Origin: Gammaproteobacteria bacterium
Lineage (GTDB): Bacteria > Pseudomonadota > Gammaproteobacteria > PS1 > Pseudothioglobaceae
Reading direction: 5' to 3'
Assembly (NCBI GenBank): GCA_030739975.1
Contig: JASLYC010000072.1
Span: 1 to 41,848 of the forward strand
Length of the DNA stretch: 41,848 nt
This document shows positions 16,675 to 25,442 of this stretch, one piece after another; the stretch's first letter is position 1, and every line of letters starts with the position of its first letter. The position numbers and the translations under genes were made by a program. The notes beneath the pieces were generated by a model, which worked only from the letters and a program-made list of their open reading frames with translations, ran no database searches and was not told where the DNA came from.

Positions 16675-18207
16675 ATGATGGCAAGAGAAAGAAGAAGACG
16701 TAGAGGAAAAGTTGATAAAGGTGACAATCAGTTGTTGCCAAAGCCGCCTGCGTATATAAAACGTAAAATACCACACTACAGTATATTAAGCGATAAAGAT
16801 CTAGAAATTATTGAAAATAACGCTGACACAATACTTGAAGAGATTGGTATTGTGTTTTCTGAAGATGAAGAGGCACTAGAAATATTATCTAATGCTGGAG
16901 CTAATATAGAGGGTGAGCGTGTTCGATTCCCTAGAGGGATGTGCCGTAAACTTATACAAAATAGTGCACCAAAAGAGTTTAAGCAGTATGCTAGAAACCC
17001 AGAAAAAAGCGTTATGATTGGTGGCGACAATATGGTTCTAGTTCCTGCTTACGGTTCGCCATTTATTCATAATTTGGATGAAGGTCGTCGATATGCAACA
17101 ATCAGAGATTTCCGAAATTTTGTAAAACTGTCATACATGTCTGACAATCTGCACCATTCGGGAGGCACAATTTGCGAACCATGTGATTTACCAGTAAATA
17201 AACGCCATTTCGATATGATATATAGCCATATAAAATATTCTGACAAACCTTTTATGGGTTCAGTTACTTCTACTGAAAGGGCGCAAGATTCAGTTAATAT
17301 GGCTAAAATAGTTTTCGGTGATGACTTTGTAGATAGTAATTGTGTATTAATTAGTCTTATTAATGCATCCTCACCAATGTCTTTTGACTCAACTATGCTA
17401 GGCTCTTTAAAGGTTTATGCAAGAAATAATCAGGCAACAATAATTACCCCATTTATCGTCGCTGGAGCTATGGCACCGGTTACTGCCGCAGGTGTTGCAG
17501 CACAGAGTTTAGCTGAAGGAATGGCGGGTATGGCATTTGCACAGCTTGTAAGGCCAGGTACGCCTGTTGTCTATGGGAACTTTGTAACTGCTATGTCTAT
17601 GAAATCTGGGGCGCCCACATTTGGAACTCCAGAGGCAGCACATATGATGAATATTTCAGGTGCACTGTCTCGAAGATTGGGTGTACCATTTAGAAGTGGA
17701 GGAGGTTTTAATGGGGCAAAACTGCCTGATGCGCAAGCTGGATATGAGGCTGCCAATACCATGCAGGCAACAATTAATGCAAGTGTAAACTTTAATCTTC
17801 ATACTGCTGGATGGCTTGAGGGAGGTCTTGCTATGAGCTATGAAAAATTTGTAATTGACTCTGACCAAGCTGGAATGATGCGTATAAACGTAGAGGGTAT
17901 AGAAATGAATGAGAACGGACAAGCAATGGACGCTATTCGCGAGGTCGGACCTCAATCTCACTTCTTGGGATGTGAACATACGAAGAATAACTTTAAGACA
18001 GCCTTTTACATGTCAGATATACTAGACGACAAAAGTTTTGAACAGTGGGTGGAAGATGGCTCTAGAGATACAGCAACTATTGCTAACGAAAAATATAAAA
18101 AAATGCTTAGTGAATATAAATTGCCACCACTTGACCCAGATATCGATAATGCTTTGTTAGATTATATTAAGGACCGAAAAGATAGCTTTGAAGACTCAAA
18201 TATTTAG
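16675..18207 (+). CDS. Non-pyrrolysine MttB-family methyltransferase (probable glycine betaine methyltransferase)
   Basis: This 510-residue MttB-superfamily TIM barrel is read without any in-frame amber codon, so it is not a pyrrolysine enzyme. Trimethylamine MttB of methanogens needs pyrrolysine, whereas its non-Pyl relative MtgB demethylates glycine betaine to dimethylglycine. That product suits the dehydrogenase at 7313 and the sarcosine oxidase downstream. Recognisable segments are DNLHHSGGTICEP, RPGTPVVYGNF and FRSGGGFNGAKLPDAQAGYEA, the last lying where Pyl would be expected. The N-terminus carries ARERRRRRGK. Two adjacent ATG codons follow GGAG. Other quaternary amines (carnitine, proline betaine, choline) cannot be excluded. 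Confidence 0.9.
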   Translation: MMARERRRRRGKVDKGDNQLLPKPPAYIKRKIPHYSILSDKDLEIIENNADTILEEIGIVFSEDEEALEILSNAGANIEGERVRFPRGMCRKLIQNSAPKEFKQYARNPEKSVMIGGDNMVLVPAYGSPFIHNLDEGRRYATIRDFRNFVKLSYMSDNLHHSGGTICEPCDLPVNKRHFDMIYSHIKYSDKPFMGSVTSTERAQDSVNMAKIVFGDDFVDSNCVLISLINASSPMSFDSTMLGSLKVYARNNQATIITPFIVAGAMAPVTAAGVAAQSLAEGMAGMAFAQLVRPGTPVVYGNFVTAMSMKSGAPTFGTPEAAHMMNISGALSRRLGVPFRSGGGFNGAKLPDAQAGYEAANTMQATINASVNFNLHTAGWLEGGLAMSYEKFVIDSDQAGMMRINVEGIEMNENGQAMDAIREVGPQSHFLGCEHTKNNFKTAFYMSDILDDKSFEQWVEDGSRDTATIANEKYKKMLSEYKLPPLDPDIDNALLDYIKDRKDSFEDSNI

Positions 18208-18211
18208 ATAT

Positions 18212-18248
18212 ATTAATTGAGTTTATTTAATTAATTTCATTTTTTTTT
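18212..18248 (+). terminator. Weak AT-only hairpin with T-run after the mttB-like gene
   Basis: ATTAATT (18212-18218) pairs with AATTAAT (18229-18235) across a 10-nt loop, and a run of nine T follows. It begins 4 nt after the stop. The stem has no G-C pairs, so termination strength is doubtful, but it marks the only sizeable gap in this stretch. Confidence 0.35.
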
Positions 18249-18299
18249 GAATTTTATTAGCAACTTATTATTACTTTTAACATGATAATACTAGAACTT

Positions 18300-18345
18300 A
18301 TAGTGAAATTAAATATACTTATCTATTTTGAAATGAATTCACTAT
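18300..18345. promoter_or_regulatory. Inverted repeat upstream of fhs
   Basis: ATAGTGAA (18300-18307) and TTCACTAT (18338-18345) form perfect 8-bp arms 30 nt apart, 45 bp before the fhs start. It does not resemble the TTGACTAAACGGTCAA operator, so fhs and the formate dehydrogenase genes may answer to another regulator. In AT-rich DNA this could be chance. Confidence 0.3.
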
Positions 18346-18390
18346 CGAATAAATTTTATTATTATTAATACTATAGCTGAGGAATTGAGT

Positions 18391-20070
18391 ATGAGCAAAT
18401 ATAAAACAGACATTGAGATTGCTAGAGAGGCAACTGGTGAGCATATAAATGATATTGGTAGTAAGTTAAATATTAAGAAGGAAGATCTTGTGCCTTTTGG
18501 ACATGACAAAGCGAAACTCTCATGGAGTGCTATCAATAATGTCCAAAAAAATAAAGATGGAAAATTAATTTTGGTTACTGCTGTTACCCCAACGCCTGCT
18601 GGAGAAGGGAAAACTACAACCTCTGTTGGCCTAACTGATGGCATGAATAAAATTGGCAAGCAAACAACTGTATGCCTCCGCGAGCCGAGTCTTGGGCCAT
18701 GTTTTGGTATGAAGGGTGGTGCAGCTGGAGGTGGCTATGCACAGGTAATTCCAATGGAAGATATTAATTTACATTTCACTGGAGATTTCCATGCAATCAC
18801 ATCAGCTCACAGCTTGTTAAATGCAATGATTGATAATCATATTTATTGGGGCAACTCTTTAAATATTGATAGCAGAAAAGTACAGTTCAAAAGGGTCGTT
18901 GATATGAATGATAGATCGTTAAGATCAATAACATCTTCATTAGGAGGCTCTACTAATGGTTACCCTCGTGAAGATGGCTATGATATTACAGTAGCTTCAG
19001 AAGTAATGGCTATTTTTTGCTTATCACAGGATCTTAATGAGCTAGAAGAGAGACTTGGCAACATCATTATCGCTTATACCAGAGATATCAAGCCTATTAG
19101 AGCTAAAGATATTAATGCCCACCATGCAATGACAGTACTGCTAAAGGATGCATTTAGACCAAATCTAGTACAAACTTTAGAAGGAAATCCAGCGCTTATT
19201 CATGGTGGTCCGTTTGCAAATATAGCTCATGGCTGTAATTCAGTTATAGCAACTAAAACAGCACTAAAGATGTCAGACTATGTTGTAACTGAGGCTGGTT
19301 TCGGAGCAGATTTAGGCGCTGAAAAGTTTTTTGATATAAAGTGTCGCAAAGCTGGACTGGCCCCTGATGCTGTAGTTCTAGTAGCAACCATAAGAGCTCT
19401 TAAACACCAAGGTGGAGTAGCTAAAGAAGACCTGAACTCTGAGAATGTTGATGCATTAACTAAGGGTTGTGTTAACTTAGGGCGCCATATTAGAAATCTT
19501 TCAAATTTTGGTGTGCCTGTTGTAGTTGGTATTAACAAGTTTGTGTCAGATACTGATGCTGAGTTTGAAGCAATTAGAAATTACTGTGAACAGTTTAACG
19601 TTGAAGTTAGCGTTACTAGTCACTGGGAACACGGTGGAGATGGTGCAACTGATTTAGCTGAAAAAGTAGCGAAATTAGCTGACTCAGGGGCGTCTCAATT
19701 TAAAACACTTTATGACGATGAGTTGCCTCTGTTTACAAAGGTTGAAACTATTGCGAAAACTATATATCATGCAGACGAAGTACAGGCTGATCAAAAAATA
19801 AGGGACTCCTTTGCATGGTACCAAAATAATGGTTTTGGACACTTACCGGTATGTATTGCTAAAACACAATACAGCTTCTCAACTGACCCTCTGCTTTTGG
19901 GGGCGCCTGCTGAACACTCTATGTCTATTCGTGAAGTTAGGCTTTCTGCTGGTGCTGAATTCTTAGTGGTTGTTTGTGGTGCAATAATGACTATGCCTGG
20001 ACTACCTAGGTCTCCTGCTGCTGATAAGATTAAACTCAACAAGGAGGGTCTTGTAGAAGGTTTATTCTGA
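18391..20070 (+). CDS. fhs: Formate-tetrahydrofolate ligase
   Basis: This 559-residue formyl-THF synthetase has the P-loop [12 protein letters not shown] at 66-77, [16 protein letters not shown] and [13 protein letters not shown]. The enzyme links formate, ATP and THF; run in reverse it releases formate and makes ATP, which suits a pathway that oxidises methyl groups. The ATG at 18391 is chosen because GAGGA sits seven nt upstream; an in-frame TTG six bases earlier lacks proper spacing. It heads the run fhs-fdhD-fdsB-fdsA, with fdhD starting 2 nt after its stop. FolD, needed to connect methylene-THF to formyl-THF, is not in the window. Confidence 0.96.
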   Translation: MSKYKTDIEIAREATGEHINDIGSKLNIKKEDLVPFGHDKAKLSWSAINNVQKNKDGKLILVTAVTPTPAGEGKTTTSVGLTDGMNKIGKQTTVCLREPSLGPCFGMKGGAAGGGYAQVIPMEDINLHFTGDFHAITSAHSLLNAMIDNHIYWGNSLNIDSRKVQFKRVVDMNDRSLRSITSSLGGSTNGYPREDGYDITVASEVMAIFCLSQDLNELEERLGNIIIAYTRDIKPIRAKDINAHHAMTVLLKDAFRPNLVQTLEGNPALIHGGPFANIAHGCNSVIATKTALKMSDYVVTEAGFGADLGAEKFFDIKCRKAGLAPDAVVLVATIRALKHQGGVAKEDLNSENVDALTKGCVNLGRHIRNLSNFGVPVVVGINKFVSDTDAEFEAIRNYCEQFNVEVSVTSHWEHGGDGATDLAEKVAKLADSGASQFKTLYDDELPLFTKVETIAKTIYHADEVQADQKIRDSFAWYQNNGFGHLPVCIAKTQYSFSTDPLLLGAPAEHSMSIREVRLSAGAEFLVVVCGAIMTMPGLPRSPAADKIKLNKEGLVEGLF

Positions 20071-20072
20071 TA

Positions 20073-20927
20073 ATGTCATTAATAGGAACAGTTGGCTTTG
20101 ATATTCATAGAGTAGAGGGCTCTAGCTTAGAGTGTAAGAGTGATACTATTGCTATTGAAGAGCCACTGGAGATTGTAGTTAAACACTATTTGAATGGTGT
20201 ATGGATTGAAGAGCCACTTATGGTTACTATGAGAACACCTGGGGATGACTACTCATTGATTACAGGCTTACTTTTTTCTGAAGGTGTTATATCCAATATA
20301 AATGATATTGACAATATATCGCCCTTTGGATCTAACACTGGTAAGTACGAAGTAGACAACTCAATGATTGTTACTCTGGGTAAAGATAACAAAGTAAATC
20401 TTAACAACCTTCAAAGGCATTTTATGGTTAATTCTAGTTGTGGAGTTTGCGGAAAGGGAACCTTAAATGCTATAGAAATAGCTTTTGAACCTAATATTAT
20501 TAGAGATGAACCAATAGTTGATATGAATTTAATTACAAAATTACCAGAACTCCTTAATACAGAACAGGCGCAATTTGCACAAACAGGTGGTGTTCATGCC
20601 TCGGGACTCTTTGAAATTAATGGAGATTTGCTGCACTTGTCAGAGGATGTTGGTAGGCACAATGCTCTAGACAAGTTGATTGGGAGCGCAAAAATTAATA
20701 ATATATTAAACCCTGTTGAGCAGTTCGTAATGTGTTCAGGAAGGATAGGTTTTGATATAATTCAAAAAATATTAATGTCTGGTATTGGTATGGTTGTGGG
20801 TATTGGAGCGCCAACATCATTAGCAATTGATTTAGCAAAAAAATTCGATATTACTTTGATTGGGTTTATAAAAAACCACAAGTACAATATATATAACGGT
20901 GGGTGGCGAATAAAGCCTCTTACATAG
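20073..20927 (+). CDS. fdhD: Formate dehydrogenase accessory sulfurtransferase FdhD
   Basis: FdhD transfers sulfur from a cysteine desulfurase to the molybdenum cofactor of formate dehydrogenase, which is inactive without it. The 284-residue protein has the diagnostic CGVCGKG motif with the two functional cysteines, plus HASGLF, EDVGRHNALDK and CSGRIGFDI segments. It sits between fhs and the formate dehydrogenase subunits with very short spacing (2 nt before, 9 nt after), the natural place for this maturation factor. Confidence 0.95.
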   Translation: MSLIGTVGFDIHRVEGSSLECKSDTIAIEEPLEIVVKHYLNGVWIEEPLMVTMRTPGDDYSLITGLLFSEGVISNINDIDNISPFGSNTGKYEVDNSMIVTLGKDNKVNLNNLQRHFMVNSSCGVCGKGTLNAIEIAFEPNIIRDEPIVDMNLITKLPELLNTEQAQFAQTGGVHASGLFEINGDLLHLSEDVGRHNALDKLIGSAKINNILNPVEQFVMCSGRIGFDIIQKILMSGIGMVVGIGAPTSLAIDLAKKFDITLIGFIKNHKYNIYNGGWRIKPLT

Positions 20928-20936
20928 GGAGATAAA

Positions 20937-22577
20937 ATGTCTAGGAATATTAGCCTTCTATCTGGAAAAAAAGATGACAAAAACAGCCTGTTTGGAAAAA
21001 TAGCTTCAAGTCCAAATCAGGAATCTGACAATAAAATTGCACGCGACTACAACCTTGGTGTGTCAACAATCCATAGCACAAAAAGTTTTTATGACTTTTT
21101 AGGTGATGGCTTTAAAAGTAAAAAAGCATATGTATGCACAGGTAGTGCCTGCCTTTGTCGTGGCACACAAGATTTAGTCTCGAAAAAATTAGATGAAAAG
21201 TTTGGCACTGACAATGTTGGAGAGATGGTTTGCTTGGGTAGGTGTTATGAAAATAGTGCTTTCCACTATGAAGGTAAAAACTATTCCGGCGAAGACATTA
21301 ATAAGCTAGATAAAATTATTAAAGGAACCCACACAGGCCCTAAATATACAATGAAGTCTTATGCTGATACCTCATTCTTAGTAGAGAATGAGGTATTTTC
21401 GACTTATAAAGACTTTAAAGATTTATTAAAAAAGTGTTTATCAGATGACAAGCATAATTTAATAGACAGCCTAAAAGAGTCTGGATTAAGGGGTCGTGGA
21501 GGTGCAGGATTTCCAACAGGTATGAAATGGGAATTTTGTCAGGCACAAGAGGCGAACAAAAAATATGTTGTATGTAATGCTGATGAGGGAGATCCTGGTG
21601 CATTTTCTGACAGATATCTGCTTGAAGAGCAAACATTAAAAGTATTGTTTGGCATGGTAATTTGTGGCTACCTTATTGGCTCTAATCAAGGATTTCTATA
21701 TATAAGAGGAGAATACCCTGAGTCAATCAATATAACTAATCAGGCATTGAACAAGTTGCGCGATCTTGGTTTGCTCGGTAAGAGTATTCTTGGTACAAAC
21801 TTTGATTTTGATATGAATGTTGTTGAAGGTCAGGGCGCTTATATTTGTGGAGAAGAAACTGCACTTATTGCTTCTATTGAGGGTAGACGAGCTGAGGTCG
21901 ATGTACGCCCACCTTTCCCAACTGTTGAAGGTCTATACAAAAAACCTACAGTTGTTAACAATGTAGAGAGTTTAGCTGCAGTTGCAACAATTTTTAAACT
22001 TGGCAATGATTCTTTTAAGAATATTGGCAACGGCAAATCGACAGGAACTAAACTAGTTTCTTTAGATGGTCATTTTAATAATCCGGGTCTTTACGAGGTT
22101 AACATGGCTGCTCCAATGGATTATATTATTGATGATATTGGTGGTGGCTTTAACGAAGACATTAAAGCTGTGCAGGTTGGTGGCCCCCTCGGAGGAATAG
22201 TTCCTGTAGAAATTCTTCGTAATCTGACGCTCGATTTTGAAAGCTTTGATAATGGCGGCTTTCTGCTTGGCCATGCTAGCTTTGTTTGTATACCTAAATC
22301 ATTTTCTGCGATAGAGTATGCAAAGCACTTATTTGCATTTACCGCTCATGAATCGTGTGGTAAATGTTTTCCTTGCAGATTGGGGTCGATTAGAGGAAAA
22401 GAAATGCTAGAATCTGCTATTTACAATAACGCTAAGTTTTCAAAAGAATTAATGCACGACTTGTTAGAAACAATGGAATCTGGTTCACTTTGTGCCCTTG
22501 GCGGGGGCTTGCCTCTCCCAATTAAAAACTTACTAGAACACTGTGCCGAAGAATTTAAACCACTGATGGGGAAATAG
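20937..22577 (+). CDS. fdsB: NAD-linked formate dehydrogenase diaphorase subunit (NuoE-NuoF fusion, FdsB-like)
   Basis: This 546-residue protein fuses two complex-I-like modules. Residues about 35-130 form a thioredoxin-like [2Fe-2S] domain with ligands C67, C72, C99 and C103. The rest is the NuoF-type FMN/NAD(H) module (GRGGAGFPTGMKW, NADEGDPGAFSDR, GEETALIASIEGRR), ending with the [4Fe-4S] motif ESCGKCFPC. It passes electrons from the formate-oxidising subunit to NAD+. The N-terminal helical part of NuoE/FdsG is shortened and no separate fdsG or fdsD is present. The ATG follows AGGGAGAT. fdsA starts 1 nt after the stop. Confidence 0.92.
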   Translation: MSRNISLLSGKKDDKNSLFGKIASSPNQESDNKIARDYNLGVSTIHSTKSFYDFLGDGFKSKKAYVCTGSACLCRGTQDLVSKKLDEKFGTDNVGEMVCLGRCYENSAFHYEGKNYSGEDINKLDKIIKGTHTGPKYTMKSYADTSFLVENEVFSTYKDFKDLLKKCLSDDKHNLIDSLKESGLRGRGGAGFPTGMKWEFCQAQEANKKYVVCNADEGDPGAFSDRYLLEEQTLKVLFGMVICGYLIGSNQGFLYIRGEYPESINITNQALNKLRDLGLLGKSILGTNFDFDMNVVEGQGAYICGEETALIASIEGRRAEVDVRPPFPTVEGLYKKPTVVNNVESLAAVATIFKLGNDSFKNIGNGKSTGTKLVSLDGHFNNPGLYEVNMAAPMDYIIDDIGGGFNEDIKAVQVGGPLGGIVPVEILRNLTLDFESFDNGGFLLGHASFVCIPKSFSAIEYAKHLFAFTAHESCGKCFPCRLGSIRGKEMLESAIYNNAKFSKELMHDLLETMESGSLCALGGGLPLPIKNLLEHCAEEFKPLMGK

Positions 22578-22578
22578 T

Positions 22579-25278
22579 ATGGAGAGCGTATTTATTGATA
22601 ATGTTGAGTTTCCTTATGAAGATTCAAACTCTATCTTAGAATTTAGCAACAAGGCCTTGTGTGATAAGATTATCCCAACTCTATGTGATGATGACAATCT
22701 TAGGCCTTATGGAGCATGTCGTGTATGTTCTGTAGAAGTTCAATACAACGAAGACGGACCTAAAAGAACTGTAGCCTCTTGTCATACTCCTGTTACTCCA
22801 GGAATGAGAATCTATACAAATTCTGATAGCATTAAAGCTCTAAGAAAAAATATTGTTGAGTTGGTTCTTAGTGACCATCCACCGGAATGTTTGACTTGTG
22901 AAGTTAATGGTAATTGTGAACTACAAGATGTTGCTGCCAGTGTAGGTGTTAGACAGATACGTTATGCAAAAGGTGATAACCATCTTGATCGTGAAAAAGA
23001 TTTGTCGCATGCCTATATGAGGATGGATTTGTCCAAGTGTATAAACTGCTCTAGATGTGTTCGTGCATGCGATGAGGTTCAAGGTCAGTTCACGTTGACA
23101 ATGACTGGTAGAGGCTTCGAGTCAAGAATCACGACTGACAATGATATGCTTTTTGGTGACTCTTCTTGCGTCTCATGTGGGGCTTGCGCTCAGACCTGTC
23201 CAACATCAGCTATTTCAGATGTTTTTCAGTCAAAGTCTGTTGAGGCTGACAAGAAAATTAGAACGATATGCTCATATTGTGGTGTAGGTTGCAATCTTGA
23301 GGTGGCAGTTAAAAATGACGAGGTACTATCTATTCGTGCACCTCAAGATGCTATAAATTCAGGGCACACGTGCCTTAAAGGGCGCTATGCATTTAAATTT
23401 TATAACCATGAGGATCGCTTAACATCGCCACTTATCAGAAAAAACGGTGAGCTTATGCCTTGCTCTTGGGACGAGGCACTTGATTTTATTAAAGACAAGT
23501 TTCAATCAATCAAGGCTGAAAATGGTCCTGATTCAATTGCTGGTATTTCTTCCGCTCGATGCACGAATGAAGAAAACTTTTTATTCCAAAAAATGATCCG
23601 CCAATTGGTTGGCACTAACAATATAGATTGCTGTGCACGTGTATGCCACTCTCCTACTGCGTGGGGTATGCAGCAAAGCTTTGGAACTGGTGCTGGCACA
23701 AACCCTGCCACTGATATTCCTTTGGCTGACTTGATGATTGTTATTGGTGCTAACCCGACTTCTGCACATCCGGTTACTGGAGCAAGAATTAAACAGCAAG
23801 CCCTTTCTGGGGCAACACTGATTGTCATCGATCCAGTCAAAACCGAACTTGCTCATCTAGCAGACTACCATTTGCAGTTAAAGCCAGGCACAAACGTTGC
23901 CGTTCTTAATATGTTGCAGTACTTTATTGTAGAGGCTGGATTGGTAGATTATAAATTTATTGAAGATCGTTGTGAAGGCGGACTTGAGTTTATAGAACAA
24001 ATCAAGAAACTTGATGTTGACCAAATGGCACTAATCTCTGGTCTTGACAAAGGTTATGTTAAAGAGGCAGCTATAGCTTATGCAAGCGCAAAGAATGCTA
24101 TGGAATTTCATGGTCTAGGGGTTACAGAGCACTCGCAAGGCTCACAAACAGTGATGTTGATTTCAAACTTGGCAATGTTGACTGGAAATATTGGCAGACC
24201 TGGTGTTGGAGTAAACCCTTTGCGTGGTCAGAATAATGTCCAAGGGGCTGCTGATATGGGTTGTCAGCCACACCATGGCCCAGGTTATATGTGGATGGAT
24301 CAGCAGGATGTACAGGACTATTACCAAACAAAATTTAACCTTCCAACACCCACTACTGCTGGCAAAAAGATTCCCGAAATGTTTGATGGTGCTATCGACG
24401 GATCTGTTAAAGCTCTTTGGATTTTTGCTGAGGATGTTGTACAAACTGACCCCAACACTCATCATGTAATAAAAAGTATGAACGCTCTTGATTTACTTGT
24501 AGTGCAAGAAATATTTATGAGTGAAACAGCAAAAATGGCTGACGTAGTGTTACCAGGAACTACTTTTTTAGAGAAGAGTGGCACATTTACTAACGCCGAA
24601 AGAAGAGTACAACAGGTCAACGCTGCAGTAAAACCACTAGAAGGCTGTAAAACGGATGGGCAAATCATTATTGAGATGATGCGTAAGCTTGGTTATGAAC
24701 AACCAGACTATGATGCAGCAGAAGTTCTTAAGGAAGTAGCAAATGTTGTTCCTTTTTTTGAAGGCATAACCTGGGACGCTTTGTCATCTAACCCTATGGG
24801 CCTTCAGTGGCCAGTAAATAAGAAGGGAGAAGACACAAAAATTTTACATATTGATGAATTCAAACGTGGCAAAGGTAAATTCCATTACTATGACTGGAGA
24901 GAAAGTGAGGAGCTAGTCAAGCACAAAAACAAATACCCTTTCATTCTCACAACAGGTCGTGAATTGCAGCACTATAACTGTGCAACTATGACAAGACGCA
25001 CTGCCAATGTTGAAATATTGCCTAAAGATGTAATTATGTTAAACCCTAAAGATGCTAAAGCCAAGAAGCTATCTACAGGCGACAGGGCAAAACTAAAATC
25101 TGAGCGTGGCGAAATTACCCTTGATGTGGAAGTTACTGACCGCGTTAAAAGAGGTGTCGTTCGTACTACTTTCCATTTCCCTGAGGTATTAATCAATGAA
25201 GTAACAAGTGGCGTAACAGATGAAGAAACTAAATGCCCAGAATATAAAGTTGTAGCTGTAGAAGTTGAAAAGGTCTGA
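22579..25278 (+). CDS. fdsA: Molybdenum formate dehydrogenase catalytic subunit (FdsA/FdhA-like)
   Basis: This 899-residue soluble enzyme carries a chain of clusters. These are a [2Fe-2S] (C36, C47, C50, C68), the His-ligated [4Fe-4S] (H100, C104, C107, C113), two ferredoxin-type [4Fe-4S] (C154-C164 and C197-C207) and the cluster next to the cofactor (C231, C234, C238, C265). The bis-MGD part follows, with the catalytic cysteine C356 in ARVCHSPT, so it uses Cys rather than selenocysteine. It oxidises formate to CO2 and gives electrons to FdsB. There is no twin-arginine signal, so it is cytoplasmic. It is the last gene before a 164-nt gap. Confidence 0.95.
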   Translation: MESVFIDNVEFPYEDSNSILEFSNKALCDKIIPTLCDDDNLRPYGACRVCSVEVQYNEDGPKRTVASCHTPVTPGMRIYTNSDSIKALRKNIVELVLSDHPPECLTCEVNGNCELQDVAASVGVRQIRYAKGDNHLDREKDLSHAYMRMDLSKCINCSRCVRACDEVQGQFTLTMTGRGFESRITTDNDMLFGDSSCVSCGACAQTCPTSAISDVFQSKSVEADKKIRTICSYCGVGCNLEVAVKNDEVLSIRAPQDAINSGHTCLKGRYAFKFYNHEDRLTSPLIRKNGELMPCSWDEALDFIKDKFQSIKAENGPDSIAGISSARCTNEENFLFQKMIRQLVGTNNIDCCARVCHSPTAWGMQQSFGTGAGTNPATDIPLADLMIVIGANPTSAHPVTGARIKQQALSGATLIVIDPVKTELAHLADYHLQLKPGTNVAVLNMLQYFIVEAGLVDYKFIEDRCEGGLEFIEQIKKLDVDQMALISGLDKGYVKEAAIAYASAKNAMEFHGLGVTEHSQGSQTVMLISNLAMLTGNIGRPGVGVNPLRGQNNVQGAADMGCQPHHGPGYMWMDQQDVQDYYQTKFNLPTPTTAGKKIPEMFDGAIDGSVKALWIFAEDVVQTDPNTHHVIKSMNALDLLVVQEIFMSETAKMADVVLPGTTFLEKSGTFTNAERRVQQVNAAVKPLEGCKTDGQIIIEMMRKLGYEQPDYDAAEVLKEVANVVPFFEGITWDALSSNPMGLQWPVNKKGEDTKILHIDEFKRGKGKFHYYDWRESEELVKHKNKYPFILTTGRELQHYNCATMTRRTANVEILPKDVIMLNPKDAKAKKLSTGDRAKLKSERGEITLDVEVTDRVKRGVVRTTFHFPEVLINEVTSGVTDEETKCPEYKVVAVEVEKV

Positions 25279-25367
25279 CTCGTATTACTAAATACCTTTA
25301 TTAATTTTTTCTTTGCTGTACGCTAATGACTGAAAATAGAATATTATGTATTCTGTTCTATCATTTG

Positions 25368-25383
25368 TTGACTATACGGTTAA
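25368..25383. promoter_or_regulatory. Operator-like site 1 upstream of tetR
   Basis: TTGACTATACGGTTAA differs at two of 16 positions from TTGACTAAACGGTCAA, the site at both arms of the 64-bp repeat. It overlaps the -35 box of the tetR promoter, which fits autorepression. Confidence 0.6.
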
Positions 25384-25396
25384 TATGATGTATTAT
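25368..25396 (+). promoter_or_regulatory. Promoter of the tetR-soxBDAG operon
   Basis: TTGACT (25368-25373) and TATTAT (25391-25396) are 17 bp apart, placing the start near 25403 and leaving a 40-nt leader. Both flanking operator-like sites overlap it: one covers the -35 box and the other the start site. Confidence 0.6.
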
Positions 25397-25403
25397 TTTC
25401 TTG

Positions 25404-25419
25404 TTGACTATTTAGTCAG
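25404..25419. promoter_or_regulatory. Operator-like site 2 upstream of tetR
   Basis: TTGACTATTTAGTCAG contains the perfect arms TGACTA and TAGTCA. Its centre differs from the other sites, but the half-sites are the same. It sits at +1 to +17 of the predicted tetR transcript, matching the position of the operators at the other two promoters. Confidence 0.55.
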
Positions 25420-25442
25420 TACTAGGAAAATCCAACGATACC

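Noticed and set aside
16675-18207. Pyrrolysine-containing trimethylamine methyltransferase
   Set aside because: The frame has no in-frame TAG and runs to full family length without read-through.
22579-25278. Selenocysteine formate dehydrogenase or a NuoG complex I subunit
   Set aside because: The active-site codon encodes Cys (C356 in ARVCHSP), and the FdhD gene next door with full bis-MGD domains fits formate dehydrogenase rather than NuoG.
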